Shown: positions 8,701 to 18,286, counted from the stretch's first letter. The stretch is DNA of 57,661 nt from Acidobacteriaceae bacterium (GCA_003131585.1 PKVW01000054.1:1-57661); one strand, 5' to 3'. Notes: a model not told the origin generated them from the letters alone. Made by a program: numbers and translations.

Positions 8701-8868
8701 ATGATCTGGTGGTTCTTGATTCTGGGTGTGAGCACGCTCGTCGTGGTGTGCGTTGCAATCGCCTTGTACATGCGTTTGCGCCGCCATTTGCAGGCCGCGC
8801 ATGCGGCGCGGGAAGGAAGCTCCAGCGAAATAGAACGCGAGCGTCAGTCGGGCAACATTGAGCGCTGA
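8701..8868 (+). CDS. Small single-pass membrane protein
   Basis: A 55-residue reading frame starting MIWWFLILG. Residues 2-24 form one strongly hydrophobic helix, followed by a basic RLRRHLQAAH segment and a polar, charged tail ending in GNIER, so a C-in or positive-inside orientation is likely. No clear ribosome-binding site is seen, and an alternative GTG lies at 8695. It fills the gap between the unknown gene and mqnD. The bipartite hydrophobic/charged pattern argues for a real gene, but this remains uncertain. Confidence 0.5.
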   Translation: MIWWFLILGVSTLVVVCVAIALYMRLRRHLQAAHAAREGSSSEIERERQSGNIER

Positions 8869-8962
8869 TGCTTCGGCGTTCAAGATTCGGAGATTCTTTC
8901 ATAGCAAACCCGGCAATTCAAAAGCTTAAGCGCTTCGCGGGGACGCATTTTGGAGTTCAATT

Positions 8963-9850
8963 ATGACTGTAATTTCTGAACCAGAAGCGAAGCATTCCAG
9001 CGGCAACCCTTCCTCGCAGGCGCTCGAAGTCAGCGTGGCGCACAGCCCGGATTCCGACGATGCGTTCATGTTTTACGGCCTGGCCACCAGCAAGGTTCGC
9101 GTCCCGGGACTGCGTTTCACGCACACTCTGTGCGATATCGAGACCCTGAACCAGAAGGCGCGCGAGGGAGTCTACGACGTAACCGCGATTTCGTTTCACG
9201 CCTATCCTTATATTCAGGACTTTTACTCGCTCATGTCTTGTGGCGGCAGCGTGGGCGAGGGCTATGGGCCGATGATCGTTTCGCCGCGCCCGTTCACGCA
9301 GGTTGAGATTAAGGAGAAACGCATCGCGGTTCCGGGCACGTTGACTACCGCGTATCTTGCCTTGCAGCTTTTTGCTCCCGGAGTGGAGACTGAAGTCGTG
9401 CCCTTCGACCAGATCATTCCGCAGGTGCTCGAAGGCAAGTACGAAGCTGGGCTCATCATTCATGAAGGCCAGTTGACCTATGACAAGGCCGGCCTGCACC
9501 GCATTGTCGACCTCGGCCGATGGTGGCAGAAAATGACGGGCCTGCCTCTGCCGCTGGGAGGCAACGCCATTCGCCGTACGCTCGGGCCGAAACTCATTTC
9601 CGCGGTTAACGGCGCATTGCGCGACAGCATTCAGTACGCGCTCGACCACCGCGAGGAGGCTTTGTCCTACGCCTTGCAGTTCGCCCGCGATCTCGACGCG
9701 CAGACCGCCGACCGGTTCGTCGGCATGTACGTGAACGAGCGCACGCTCGATTACGGCCCAGAGGGACGAGAGGCCGTGGTACGACTGCTGGACATGGGGC
9801 ACAAGGCTGGCATCATCGGGCCGGAGGCGCGCGTGGATTGGGTAGGGTAG
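8963..9850 (+). CDS. mqnD: 1,4-dihydroxy-6-naphthoate synthase
   Basis: A 295-residue enzyme that converts cyclic dehypoxanthinyl futalosine to 1,4-dihydroxy-6-naphthoate, the step after MqnC. It is homologous in fold to MqnA. The diagnostic N-terminal motif is [46 protein letters not shown], the [13 protein letters not shown] substrate loop and [12 protein letters not shown] also match. The first 18 residues are a polar extension. It is separated from mqnC/mqnA by dprA and topA and lies on the opposite strand. The HAD gene follows closely. Confidence 0.94.
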   Translation: MTVISEPEAKHSSGNPSSQALEVSVAHSPDSDDAFMFYGLATSKVRVPGLRFTHTLCDIETLNQKAREGVYDVTAISFHAYPYIQDFYSLMSCGGSVGEGYGPMIVSPRPFTQVEIKEKRIAVPGTLTTAYLALQLFAPGVETEVVPFDQIIPQVLEGKYEAGLIIHEGQLTYDKAGLHRIVDLGRWWQKMTGLPLPLGGNAIRRTLGPKLISAVNGALRDSIQYALDHREEALSYALQFARDLDAQTADRFVGMYVNERTLDYGPEGREAVVRLLDMGHKAGIIGPEARVDWVG

Positions 9851-9876
9851 AAAGCTTACTCAAGGAGCCTGCACGC

Positions 9877-10593
9877 TTGTCCGTTACCGCCGAAAGCACA
9901 AACCAATCCCAGACTCTCCTCATCGACGCCGACGACACGCTGTGGGAGAACAACATTTATTTTGAGCGGGCCATCGTCCGCTTCATTTCGTTTCTCAATC
10001 ACCACGAGTTTTCTCCCGAGCAGGTGCGAGAGGTGCTCAACGATGTGGAACGCGAATGCATCGTGAAGCATGGTTACGGCCTGCACAGTTTTTCGCACGC
10101 GCTGGTGGACACGTTCGAGCGGCTCGGCGTGCAGCCGGTCACGCCCGAATTGCACGCCCAGATCAGCAGTTTTGCCCACACGGTCGCTGACCATCCGATC
10201 GAATTTTTGCCCGAGGTTCCGCAAACGCTGCACTACCTTTCTGCCCGGCATCGCTTGATCCTGGTGACCAAGGGTGCGCTGGCGGAGCAGTCGGGAAAGA
10301 TCGAGCGTTCAGGGCTGAAAGAGTATTTCGCGGCGACGGAGATCGTCGCAGAAAAACATTCCGCGGCCTATCAAGCCCTCGTCGAAAAACATGGACTGGC
10401 GCGCGATTCGACGTGGATGATCGGGAACAGCCCGCGGTCGGACATTAATCCGGCGCTGGCAGCGGGATTGCACGCGGTTTTCGTGCCTCACGGCGATACG
10501 TGGATCCTGGAACATCAGGAAGTGAATGCGGCTCCGCCGCCGCAGCGGTTGCTGATCGTGGGCCGCTTCGCGGAACTGCGCGAGCATTTCTAA
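9877..10593 (+). CDS. HAD-superfamily hydrolase
   Basis: A 238-residue haloacid-dehalogenase-type phosphatase. Motif I is DADDT at residues 17-21 (nucleophile Asp17, acid/base Asp19). Motif II is LVTKG, and motifs III and IV fall around KHSAAYQALVEKHG and MIGNSPRSDINPALAAG. The helical cap lies between motifs I and II. The substrate is unknown. A TTG start at 9877 is chosen because AAGGAG lies at 9862-9867; an upstream in-frame TTG at 9838 would overlap mqnD. The tight spacing suggests one transcript with mqnD. Confidence 0.9.
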   Translation: MSVTAESTNQSQTLLIDADDTLWENNIYFERAIVRFISFLNHHEFSPEQVREVLNDVERECIVKHGYGLHSFSHALVDTFERLGVQPVTPELHAQISSFAHTVADHPIEFLPEVPQTLHYLSARHRLILVTKGALAEQSGKIERSGLKEYFAATEIVAEKHSAAYQALVEKHGLARDSTWMIGNSPRSDINPALAAGLHAVFVPHGDTWILEHQEVNAAPPPQRLLIVGRFAELREHF

Positions 10594-10626
10594 GCGCCTC
10601 ACATTTTTGAGCACCGCGGGCGACCA

Positions 10627-10687
10627 CCGGGCTGAAGCCCGCATTGAGGGCAGACGCTTACACGGCGCTGACGCGCCGCTCTTCCAC
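10627..10687 (-). repeat. REP-like double palindrome, copy A
   Basis: On the minus strand it reads GTGGAAGAGCGGCGC followed by an imperfect palindrome (CGGCGCGTCAGCGCCG), a 20-odd base spacer, then GCGGGCTTCAGCCCGG. It has the same architecture as the copies at 22.7 and 27.6 kb. Confidence 0.75.
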
Positions 10688-10808
10688 AAGTATTTCTCCG
10701 CACTTCTCCGCACCAGCACCAAACTAACCAACAACCTGCCCCCGCTGCGCGTTGTTCCCGCATGTTACGCTCATTCTGCTCAGCGTTCCCGCACCACTCA
10801 TCGTGGCC

Positions 10809-12056
10809 GTGGAGACCAACAATTTCCGCAGGCTGTTGCGCACCGTGGAAGCTCTCTCCGAACTGGGACCGGAGCTGACGGCGGAGCGCGACTTCACGGA
10901 GACATCGCGCAGCATGCTGTCCGCCGTGATGGAAGCGGCAGGCGCATGCGAGGGCGCGCTTTTCGTTTTCAACGAGAAGCCCACCATGCTGACCTCGGTG
11001 GCGGCGGACGGCTTCGCCATGCTGCCCGAGCCTGCGTTTATTCCTCTTCTGCCCAAGCACGCTCACGCTCTCACCGCTGCGCGCGGACCGATTGTGCTAA
11101 ACGCTTCCACCTATTCGATCTTCCTCAGTTCCAATGGCAACGTGGCTCCCGAACTCTTCAAGTGCCTGGCTCCGCTGAAAGCGGCGGGGAGACTGGCCGG
11201 GGTCGTGGCTTTGGGGAGACGTCCTGGAGACGCGCCCTACGAAGAAGCTGAACTTGACGCCATGGACCTGCTGTGCAGCTACATTGGGCTGGCGGTGCAG
11301 AACCATGCGCTGACCCAGACTCTGGCGCAACGCGTGACCGAAAATTTGCGCCTCATGGCTTCCCTGCACGGGTTCTATGACACCGCACTGGAAGCATTCG
11401 CCACCGCCATCGACGTGAAGCACGTCAACATTCACGGCCATTCTCTGCGCGTGGGCCGCTATGCCGCCGCGATCGGCGAAGCGATGGGCGTCGATGCCGG
11501 CGAAGCGGCCGCGCTGCGCAGCGCCGGCTATCTGCACGACATTGGCAAGGTGGCGGTCGATCGCCGCCTGTTCGGCAAGCCGGGAGCCCTGAATCCCGAG
11601 GAGTTTCGCGAGATGGCGGACCACACCGTGGTCGGCTATCAGATTGTCAGCAGCGTGCAGTTTCCCTGGCCGAAGATTCATGAGGCGGTGCGCTGGCATC
11701 ATGAGCGCTGCGACGGCTCGGGTTATCCTGACGGTCTCGCCGGCGAAGACCTGCCCATGCCGGTGCGCATCATGGCGCTCGCCGATACCTTCGACGCCAT
11801 GACCAGCACGCGTCCCTATCGCGAACCGCTATCCTTAGGCGGCGCGCTGAGCGAGATCGTCCGCCTGTCTCCGCAAAAATACGATCCCAACGTCGTGCAG
11901 GGCTTGCTCATCCAGGTGCGGCGCGATGCCGTGGGCAGCAATCGAGCTCCGCTCCTGGCCGACCATATGTCCATAAACATTGCCCCTGGCGACGTCGACC
12001 AGTTGGCGGCGACCCTGCAACACAAAGTGTCTCGCGGCAAAATGTATCTAACTTAG
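10809..12056 (+). CDS. GAF/HD-GYP domain protein (probable c-di-GMP phosphodiesterase)
   Basis: A protein of about 415 residues. Residues 1-185 form a GAF-like sensory domain; residues 200-400 are an HD-GYP domain with LHDIGKVAVD, HHERCDGSGYPDGL and LADTFDAMTSTRPYR, which carry the metal-binding HD residues and the GYP signature. The family hydrolyses cyclic di-GMP. The start is uncertain: GTG 10809 (METNNFRRLL) looks most natural, but in-frame GTG 10803 and TTG 10752 are open and none has a strong ribosome site. The TAG stop opens a heptamer array. The PilZ-like protein at 50 kb is a potential c-di-GMP receptor. Confidence 0.9.
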   Translation: METNNFRRLLRTVEALSELGPELTAERDFTETSRSMLSAVMEAAGACEGALFVFNEKPTMLTSVAADGFAMLPEPAFIPLLPKHAHALTAARGPIVLNASTYSIFLSSNGNVAPELFKCLAPLKAAGRLAGVVALGRRPGDAPYEEAELDAMDLLCSYIGLAVQNHALTQTLAQRVTENLRLMASLHGFYDTALEAFATAIDVKHVNIHGHSLRVGRYAAAIGEAMGVDAGEAAALRSAGYLHDIGKVAVDRRLFGKPGALNPEEFREMADHTVVGYQIVSSVQFPWPKIHEAVRWHHERCDGSGYPDGLAGEDLPMPVRIMALADTFDAMTSTRPYREPLSLGGALSEIVRLSPQKYDPNVVQGLLIQVRRDAVGSNRAPLLADHMSINIAPGDVDQLAATLQHKVSRGKMYLT

Positions 12057-12081
12057 CTTTTAGCTGCTCGCTTCTGGTTCC
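12054..12081 (+). repeat. Heptamer array (4 units) at the HD-GYP stop
   Basis: Units TAGCTTT, TAGCTGC, TCGCTTC and TGGTTCC. The TAG of the first unit is the stop codon of the HD-GYP gene. Confidence 0.75.
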
Positions 12082-12182
12082 GACCATCCCACCTGCCTCG
12101 GTAACCGCCGCCAGCAACTTTTTCCTTCAGTCCGGGTTGATAATGAGAAGAGATTGTCTTCTTTCCCGAGTGGGAGTCCCTC

Positions 12183-14393
12183 ATGCGTCTGGGCCGCACG
12201 AAGTTCGCCATTTTTCTTCTGTGCTTCAGCCTGGCGTGTACTGTCCCGCAATTGCTGGCGAGGAAGAAAGACAAGGGCAAGGCGGCTTCCAGCCCCGACG
12301 ATCAGAGGCGCGCCGTACATGCGCTCAATCGCCTGACCTTCGGTCCGCGCCCCGGGGATGTTCAGCAAGTAATGGCGATGGGCGTCGACCAGTGGATTGA
12401 CCTGCAACTGCATCCCGAAAAGATCGACGACAGCGCCCTCGACTCTCGCCTGGAGCCGCTCCGCACACTCCGCATGAGTACGAAGGAGATTGCCGAAGAC
12501 TTCCCCGATCCGCAAGAGATCAATCAGGTGATGAACGGCAAGAGGCCGATGCCATCCGATCCGTCACGACGGGCGGTGTTCCAGGTGCAGCTTGCCCGTT
12601 TTCAAGATCGTAAAGACCGCAAAGAAGAGGCTGGCAAGAATACGGCTGCCGCCGTTGCAGACAAAAACGTTGAAGGGTCCGCGATGGCAGCGAACACGGC
12701 GTCAGACGGCGCTCACACCACGGCGGACAACTCCGCAATGAACGAATCAATGAACCCTGGCGCCGACAGCAATGAGGCCGCCGCAAACGCAAATGCTAAG
12801 ACCCCTTCAGGCAACGACAATGCGATGGCCGCCGCACCACGCACAAAGTTGACGCCCCAGGAAGCAGAGCAGGCGCGCCATCGCGAGGAGCAACTTTACG
12901 CCGACCTCGAGATCCAGCGGCTGCCGGTCCTTCCGCCCGACCAGCGTTTCAAGAAAGTTCTCGGCATGTCGCCGGCGGCACAGCTTGCGTTTGCCGACTC
13001 GCTGCGCGGGAGCAAGGGACAGGAGTTTCTCGAAGGCCTGTCCCCGAAGCAGAAAGAGACTCTGCTCGCCATGAACAACCCATCGGGCGTGGTCACAAGC
13101 GAACTGGCGCAGGCGAAACTGCTGCGAGCCATCTACAGCCAGCGCCAGTTTGAAGAGGTGATCACCGACTTCTGGATCAACCACTTCAACGTGTTCGTGG
13201 ATAAAGGGCTCGACCGGCTGATGCTGACCAGCTATGAACGGGATGTAATCCGCCCGCATGCGCTGGGCAAATTTGAAGATCTGCTGGTGGCGACCGCCAA
13301 GAGTCCGGCGATGTTGTTCTACCTGGACAATTGGCTGAGCGTAGGGCCGAACTCGGCGCAAGCTCTGGGTCTTCCGTCGCGGCCGTATGGACCGTACGGG
13401 CGCGGTTATCCTCCTCGGCCGCCGCGGCCAAATCCGAACAAGCGTCCCAGCGGCCTCAATGAAAATTATGGCCGCGAGTTGCTGGAGCTGCACACGCTGA
13501 GCGTGAACGGCGGCTACTCGCAGCGCGATGTGACCGAGGTGGCCAAAGTCTTTACGGGATGGACCATCGAGAAGCCGGCCGAAGGCGGGGGCTTCAAGTT
13601 CGATCCACGCATGCACGAGCCTGGGCCGAAGTTCGTGCTCGGACATCGCATCAAGCCCAAAGGCGAAGGCGAGGGCCTGGAAATGCTTCACCGGCTGGCC
13701 ACGAGTCCACAGACGGCGCACTTCATTTCGCTGAAGCTGGCGCAGCGCTTTGTTTCGGACGATCCGCCCCAGGCTTTGGTGGATCGCATGGCGAAAACGT
13801 TCCTGAAGAAAAAGGGCGACATCCGCGAAGTGCTGAACACGCTGCTGCATTCGCCCGAGTTTTGGGACGACGGGACCTACCGCGCAAAGGTGAAAACGCC
13901 TCTGGAATTCGTGGCCTCCGCCGTGCGAGCCATCGGCGCCGAGGTCGACGATGCGCTGCCGTTGACCCGGCAACTCAACAATATGGGCATGCCTGTTTAC
14001 GGCGCACAGCCACCCACGGGCTATTCCATGAAAGCGGAAACCTGGGTGAGTTCTTCGGCGTTGCTGAACCGCATGAATTTTGCGTTAGCATTGACCGGCG
14101 GCAAGATCAAGGGCGTGAAGGTGAATACGGCCCAACTGGCGGGAAGCAGTCCTCCGCCCGCGGATTCCACCCTGACGCTCTCTATGCTGGAAACGAGCCT
14201 GCTCGCAGGCGGCGTATCCAAACAGACGCACGACTCCATCGCGGCCCAAATCGCAGAGGCAGGAAAGAACGGCGCGCAGCAGAAGCCAGACGACAAGGCC
14301 GGGCCGCGCAAGCCCGATGGAGCAGCTCACGCTTCCGATGTGAGCATGATCGCGGGCTTGCTGCTGGGTTCACCGGAGTTTCAGAGAAGGTAG
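12183..14393 (+). CDS. DUF1800 family exported protein
   Basis: A 736-residue protein with an N-terminal signal-like segment (FAIFLLCFSLACTVPQLLA). The DUF1800 region shows VHALNRLTFGPRPGDV near residue 40, FWINHFNVFVDKG, NENYGRELLELHTLSVNGGY and VAKVFTGWTIEKP. Residues of about 150-225 are an Asn/Ala/Ser-rich low-complexity insertion that is probably disordered. The biochemical role of DUF1800 is unknown. It pairs with the DUF1501 gene downstream, a recurrent neighbourhood in several phyla. The TAG stop starts a heptamer array. Confidence 0.93.
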   Translation: MRLGRTKFAIFLLCFSLACTVPQLLARKKDKGKAASSPDDQRRAVHALNRLTFGPRPGDVQQVMAMGVDQWIDLQLHPEKIDDSALDSRLEPLRTLRMSTKEIAEDFPDPQEINQVMNGKRPMPSDPSRRAVFQVQLARFQDRKDRKEEAGKNTAAAVADKNVEGSAMAANTASDGAHTTADNSAMNESMNPGADSNEAAANANAKTPSGNDNAMAAAPRTKLTPQEAEQARHREEQLYADLEIQRLPVLPPDQRFKKVLGMSPAAQLAFADSLRGSKGQEFLEGLSPKQKETLLAMNNPSGVVTSELAQAKLLRAIYSQRQFEEVITDFWINHFNVFVDKGLDRLMLTSYERDVIRPHALGKFEDLLVATAKSPAMLFYLDNWLSVGPNSAQALGLPSRPYGPYGRGYPPRPPRPNPNKRPSGLNENYGRELLELHTLSVNGGYSQRDVTEVAKVFTGWTIEKPAEGGGFKFDPRMHEPGPKFVLGHRIKPKGEGEGLEMLHRLATSPQTAHFISLKLAQRFVSDDPPQALVDRMAKTFLKKKGDIREVLNTLLHSPEFWDDGTYRAKVKTPLEFVASAVRAIGAEVDDALPLTRQLNNMGMPVYGAQPPTGYSMKAETWVSSSALLNRMNFALALTGGKIKGVKVNTAQLAGSSPPPADSTLTLSMLETSLLAGGVSKQTHDSIAAQIAEAGKNGAQQKPDDKAGPRKPDGAAHASDVSMIAGLLLGSPEFQRR

Positions 14394-14510
14394 CTTTTAG
14401 CCATTGGCTGTTGGTTCTTAGCTCGAATCTATGACTCCGGCTTTAGACGAAGACTTCATGGTTGTAGGCACGATCAGAGCTAAGAGCTAAAGGCTTAAGA
14501 GCCAGGAGCG
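14391..14510 (+). repeat. Inverted heptamer arms between the DUF1800 and DUF1501 genes
   Basis: The left arm at 14391-14425 has five 7-mers (TAGCTTT, TAGCCAT, TGGCTGT, TGGTTCT, TAGCTCG). The right arm at 14476-14510 has five inverse 7-mers (AGAGCTA twice, AAGGCTT, AAGAGCC, AGGAGCG). The left arm contains the DUF1800 stop; the right arm supplies the AGGAG ribosome site of the DUF1501 gene. Confidence 0.85.
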
Positions 14511-14517
14511 GTCTTCC

Positions 14518-15762
14518 ATGTCCATCACACGTCGCGTCTTTCTTCGTAACAGCGCCCTCGCCGTGGTCGGCATGGCGGCCGTGCCGAGCTTTCTCGCGCG
14601 CGCCGCATGGGGCGCGGCCGAGCCGGGTACGCGCAATAAACGCCTGGTCGTAATTTTTCAGCGTGGCGCGGCCGACGGTCTGAACATCGTGGTGCCTCAC
14701 GGCGAGGCGCAGTATTACGCCATGCGGCCCAGCATCAACATTCCGCGCAAGGCCGTGCTCGATCTCGACGGATTCTTCGGCCTGCATCCTTCCCTCGCGC
14801 CGTTCCAGCCGCTCTGGAAGCAGCGTCAACTGGCGATTGTGCACGCTGCCGGATCGCCCGACCCCAACCGCTCCCACTTCGATGCGCAGGACTTCATGGA
14901 ATCCGGCACTCCGGGTGTGAAGTCGACGGACGACGGATGGCTCAACCGCTCGCTGCACGACCTGCCGCGGCCGCCGCAAAAATCTCCCTTCCAGGCCGTC
15001 GCCATGGGGCCGTCGATCCCGCGCATCTTGAGTGGCCTTGAGCCGGCCATTGCGATGAACAACGTTAACGACTTTTCCGTCGGCGGCCGCAATCCGAAAG
15101 CTTCGCCCGTCGCGAACGCGTTCGAGGCCATGTACGACCACTCCCTCGACACTGTGCTTCACGGCACTGGCGAAGAAACGTTTGACGCGGTCAAGATGCT
15201 GAAGTCCGCCGACCCATCGAAGTACAAGCCTGCGCCCGGCGCCGATTATCCCAAAGGAAGATTCGGGGACAGCTTGCGCCAGCTCGCGCAACTCATCAAG
15301 GCGAACCTCGGCGTGCAGGTGGCGTTTGCCGATATCGGCGGCTGGGACCATCACGTCAACGAAGGCGCAACCGAAGGTCAGATCGCCAACGTGTTGCGCG
15401 ATTTCTCGCAGTCGCTCGCCGCTTTCTGGACCGATCTCGGAGACCTTGGGGAAGACACCGTGGTTGTGACCATGTCGGAATTCGGCCGCACCGCGCGCGA
15501 GAACGGCAACCGCGGTACCGACCACGGCCATGCCAACGTGATGTTCGTTCTGGGCGGACCGGTGAACGGCGGCAAAGTCTACGGACGCTGGCCGGGGCTC
15601 GGTCAATCGCAGCTCTACGAAGGCCGCGATCTGGCCTTGACCACGGATTTTCGCCAGGTGCTCGGCGAAGCGGTGGCACGACACATGGGGAACAAGAATT
15701 TGAATGAAGTATTTCCCGGATATGAGAATCAGCCGGGGAAATTCTTGCGCCTCCTGGGATAG
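14518..15762 (+). CDS. DUF1501 family Tat-exported protein
   Basis: A 414-residue protein beginning with a twin-arginine signal (ITRRVFLRNSALAVVGMAA). The mature part shows the DUF1501 hallmarks LVVIFQRGAADGLNIVVPHG, FGLHPSLAPFQPLW, HAAGSPDPNRSHFDAQDFME, ADIGGWDHHVNEG and VVTMSEFGRTARENGNRGTDHGHA, which place it in the alkaline-phosphatase/sulfatase-like fold. Its substrate is unknown. It lies about 125 bases after the DUF1800 gene, and its Shine-Dalgarno sequence is the last unit of a heptamer arm. Tat export implies that it folds, possibly with metals, before export. Confidence 0.93.
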   Translation: MSITRRVFLRNSALAVVGMAAVPSFLARAAWGAAEPGTRNKRLVVIFQRGAADGLNIVVPHGEAQYYAMRPSINIPRKAVLDLDGFFGLHPSLAPFQPLWKQRQLAIVHAAGSPDPNRSHFDAQDFMESGTPGVKSTDDGWLNRSLHDLPRPPQKSPFQAVAMGPSIPRILSGLEPAIAMNNVNDFSVGGRNPKASPVANAFEAMYDHSLDTVLHGTGEETFDAVKMLKSADPSKYKPAPGADYPKGRFGDSLRQLAQLIKANLGVQVAFADIGGWDHHVNEGATEGQIANVLRDFSQSLAAFWTDLGDLGEDTVVVTMSEFGRTARENGNRGTDHGHANVMFVLGGPVNGGKVYGRWPGLGQSQLYEGRDLALTTDFRQVLGEAVARHMGNKNLNEVFPGYENQPGKFLRLLG

Positions 15763-15789
15763 CGACGCAGGTTGATCAGACTGGACCGT

Positions 15790-16098
15790 CTAGATCTCGA
15801 TCATCACGTCACCGCCTTCAATCTTCAGCGGATACACGGCAACCTTCGCGCTGGGATTTTGCGATGCCTCGCCGGTCTTTGGATCCCACGCCCAGCCATG
15901 CCAGGGGCACACAACCTTGCCACCTTCGATCATCCCCTGCCCCAGCGGGCCGCCGCGATGCAGGCAGACGTTGTCCATGGCAGTGAATGCGCCGTTCACA
16001 TTGGCAACACAGATGGTTTTATCGTCACAGGAAAATTCCTTGGCTTCGTCGATGGGAGGAAGTTCGGATTGGATGGTGAGTTTCGTGAAGTTCGACAT
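15790..16098 (-). CDS. Rieske-type [2Fe-2S] ferredoxin
   Basis: A 102-residue soluble Rieske protein. The cluster ligands are in CLHRGGPLGQG and CPWHGWAWD (C-x-H and C-x2-H). This is the small ferredoxin type related to NirD and to dioxygenase ferredoxins; there is no transmembrane helix. ATG 16098 (MSNFTKLTI) is chosen because AGGA lies 6-7 bases upstream; a longer frame would read into the hairpin repeat at 16128. There is no oxygenase or reductase partner nearby, so its redox partner cannot be named. Confidence 0.92.
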   Translation of the reverse strand: MSNFTKLTIQSELPPIDEAKEFSCDDKTICVANVNGAFTAMDNVCLHRGGPLGQGMIEGGKVVCPWHGWAWDPKTGEASQNPSAKVAVYPLKIEGGDVMIEI

Positions 16099-16127
16099 TT
16101 GCGTCCTGACATGCTTCGAGAAAAACT

Positions 16128-16172
16128 GCCGAGCTACGCTCGGCGGACAGCCGAGGGCGGCTGTCCCCACAT
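16128..16172 (+). repeat. Double-hairpin CCCCACAT element, copy 2
   Basis: Hairpins GCCGAGCTACGCTCGGC and ACAGCCGAGGGCGGCTGT, ending TCCCCACAT. It lies between nuoB and the Rieske gene. Relative to the Rieske gene it is in the opposite orientation from the other two copies. Confidence 0.8.
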
Positions 16173-16199
16173 GAACCTTATTGGCTTTCCCACATAATT

Positions 16200-16234
16200 C
16201 TTGCTGACGGCTGATAGCTGATGGCTGATGGCTA
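16200..16234 (-). repeat. Heptamer array (5 units) at the nuoB stop
   Basis: On the minus strand the units are TAGCCAT, CAGCCAT, CAGCTAT, CAGCCGT and CAGCAAG. The first TAG is the nuoB stop. Confidence 0.85.
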
Positions 16235-16792
16235 TTTCGGCTGCAGGGTCTGCGCGATCATGACCTGGCGCTTGAAGTTCTCCATCATATTCGGATCGAG
16301 ACGCACTTCCGTGGGTTTCTTCGCGAGTGTCATGGTATCGATTTTGTCCTGCAACTTGAGCAGTGCGTAGAAAAGATTCTCTGGCCGCGGCGGGCAGCCG
16401 GTGACGTAGACATCCGTGGGCACGATTTTGTCGACGCCCTGCAACACGGCATAAGTATTGAATGGCCCGCCCACCGACGAGCACGCGCCCATCGAGATCA
16501 CCCACTTCGGATCTGGCATCTGGTCATAGATGCGCTTCACCACCGGCGCCATCTTCAAGGTCACGGTGCCGGCGACGATCATCAGGTCGCTCTGCCGAGG
16601 GCTGGGACGGAATACTTCCGAACCGAAGCGCGCAATGTCGAACCGCGCCGTGGACGAGGCGATCATCTCGATCGCGCAGCACGCCAAGCCGAACGTCATT
16701 GGCCACACGGCGGACTTGCGCGCCCAGTTGAAGACGTAGTCCACCGTGCTGATCATGAAATTCTTTTCGAACTTGTTTTGCAGCCAGCCCAT
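16232..16792 (-). CDS. nuoB: NADH-quinone oxidoreductase subunit B
   Basis: A 186-residue complex I peripheral-arm subunit that carries iron-sulfur cluster N2, the last cluster before quinone. The cluster ligands are the adjacent cysteines in LACCAIEM, the cysteine in GACSSVGG and the one in [11 protein letters not shown]. Length and motifs are typical. It stands alone, with no other nuo gene beside it, whereas nuoM and nuoN are 38 kb away at the window end. This suggests either a dispersed complex I or a second nuoB copy. Confidence 0.95.
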   Translation of the reverse strand: MGWLQNKFEKNFMISTVDYVFNWARKSAVWPMTFGLACCAIEMIASSTARFDIARFGSEVFRPSPRQSDLMIVAGTVTLKMAPVVKRIYDQMPDPKWVISMGACSSVGGPFNTYAVLQGVDKIVPTDVYVTGCPPRPENLFYALLKLQDKIDTMTLAKKPTEVRLDPNMMENFKRQVMIAQTLQPK

Positions 16793-16960
16793 GCGGTGAC
16801 CCCGATCTGAAGAGCTATCGGTACAATTATAGGTTCAAGCGCCCGGCAAATGGGGCGAAAGCACCCAGTCTACGTATACCGCGGGCGGGTATCGATCAAT
16901 TCCGGGCCCGGTTGTTGAGTTGCCTCCGGGGTCGCGACTCAGCTACAAATAGAATCATCC

Positions 16961-18286
16961 ATGCATTCAAGACCCGCCTTGGCTGCCGAGCGCGAACCCA
17001 CTCTCACCGTGCTCTTCAACGCTTGGGCTCGTATCCGCACCTCGCAGCTTTGGATGGTGGCCGTCGCACTGTTTCTGCGCGTGGGTTGGATTGTCGCCGC
17101 TCACACTTACAAGTTCGAGCACATCGAGGACAACTTTGGCTTTGGATGGGAGATGGGCCGCATCGGCGCCGCGATCGCGTCCGGACACGGCTTCAGCAAT
17201 CCTTTCGTGGCGCCCACGGGAGCCACCGCCTGGGAACCGCCGCTCTACCCGTACTTGACCGCCGGTGTGTCCCACATCTTCGGCATCTATTCTCCAGCGT
17301 CGGCTTTCGTGCTGCTCACCATCAATAGTATTTTTTCCGCGCTGACCTGCATCCCAATCTTTCTCATCGCCCGGCGGATTTTCTCCGAAAAAGTCGCGGT
17401 CGGCTCGGCCTGGACGTGGGCTCTTCTGCCTTATGCCATGTTCTGGTGTACGCGCTTGGTCTGGGAGACCAGTCTATCGGCGCTATTGTTGGCCGTGATT
17501 TTTTGGCTGGCGCTTACCATGGAAGAACGCGACGGAATAAAACCATGGCTCTGGTTCGGCCTGCTCTGGGGGATCGCCGTGCTGAACAGCACGGTGTTGA
17601 TCGCGTTCTTGCCGGCCTCGGGGCTGTGGGCCTGGTATCACCGCGCCCGGCGGCGCAAGACATCGTTCGCCGGAGTGGTGCTGGCCTCGGTGGTTTTCAT
17701 TGCCTGCCTCGCTCCCTGGATGGTGCGCAACTATCAAACCTTCGGCAAGTTCATCTTCATCCGCGATAACTTCGGCGCGGAACTGCGCCTGGGCAACGGC
17801 AATGGCGCCGATGGCACCTGGATGCAGTATTTGCATCCCACGCAGGATCTCTACGCCATGCGCCAGTACACCGCCATGGGCGAGTTGGCCTATGTCGATA
17901 TGCGCAAGCGACAGGCGCTGGACTACATCGAGGCCGACTACGGACGCTTCGCCGTACTCTGCCTCCGGCGCTTTGTCTACTACTGGAACGGACCGCCGAA
18001 AGTGGCTCGAATCTGGTGGCTGGCGCAACTCAGGAACTCGGTCTTCCTGGCCTCTTCCGTGCTGATGTTCTGGGGTCTCGGACGCGCTCTGCGCCGGCAC
18101 AAACCTGGCGCCGGGCTGCTGTTCTGGCTGATCTTGTTGTATCCAGCCATTTACTACGTGGTCTTTCCTGGCCAGCGCTACCGCCACCCGATTGAGCCGG
18201 AGATCACGATCCTAGGGATCTACCTGCTGACCGAAGCAGGTGGGAACAACCGCGCAACCGACGAACCGGCACCTCTTCGGGATTGA
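16961..18286 (+). CDS. GT39-like (ArnT/PMT family) membrane glycosyltransferase
   Basis: A 441-residue multi-spanning protein with about ten hydrophobic segments. The first loop after helix 1 contains acidic residues (KFEHIEDNFGFGWEMGRIG) and is followed by WEPPLYPYL, the arrangement of lipid-phosphate-sugar-dependent GT-C enzymes. A membrane-embedded stretch with FWCTRLVWETSLSALLL also fits. It would transfer a sugar from a polyprenyl-phosphate donor to lipid or protein on the outer face of the inner membrane. Donor and acceptor are unknown. It is monocistronic by context. Confidence 0.8.
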   Translation: MHSRPALAAEREPTLTVLFNAWARIRTSQLWMVAVALFLRVGWIVAAHTYKFEHIEDNFGFGWEMGRIGAAIASGHGFSNPFVAPTGATAWEPPLYPYLTAGVSHIFGIYSPASAFVLLTINSIFSALTCIPIFLIARRIFSEKVAVGSAWTWALLPYAMFWCTRLVWETSLSALLLAVIFWLALTMEERDGIKPWLWFGLLWGIAVLNSTVLIAFLPASGLWAWYHRARRRKTSFAGVVLASVVFIACLAPWMVRNYQTFGKFIFIRDNFGAELRLGNGNGADGTWMQYLHPTQDLYAMRQYTAMGELAYVDMRKRQALDYIEADYGRFAVLCLRRFVYYWNGPPKVARIWWLAQLRNSVFLASSVLMFWGLGRALRRHKPGAGLLFWLILLYPAIYYVVFPGQRYRHPIEPEITILGIYLLTEAGGNNRATDEPAPLRD

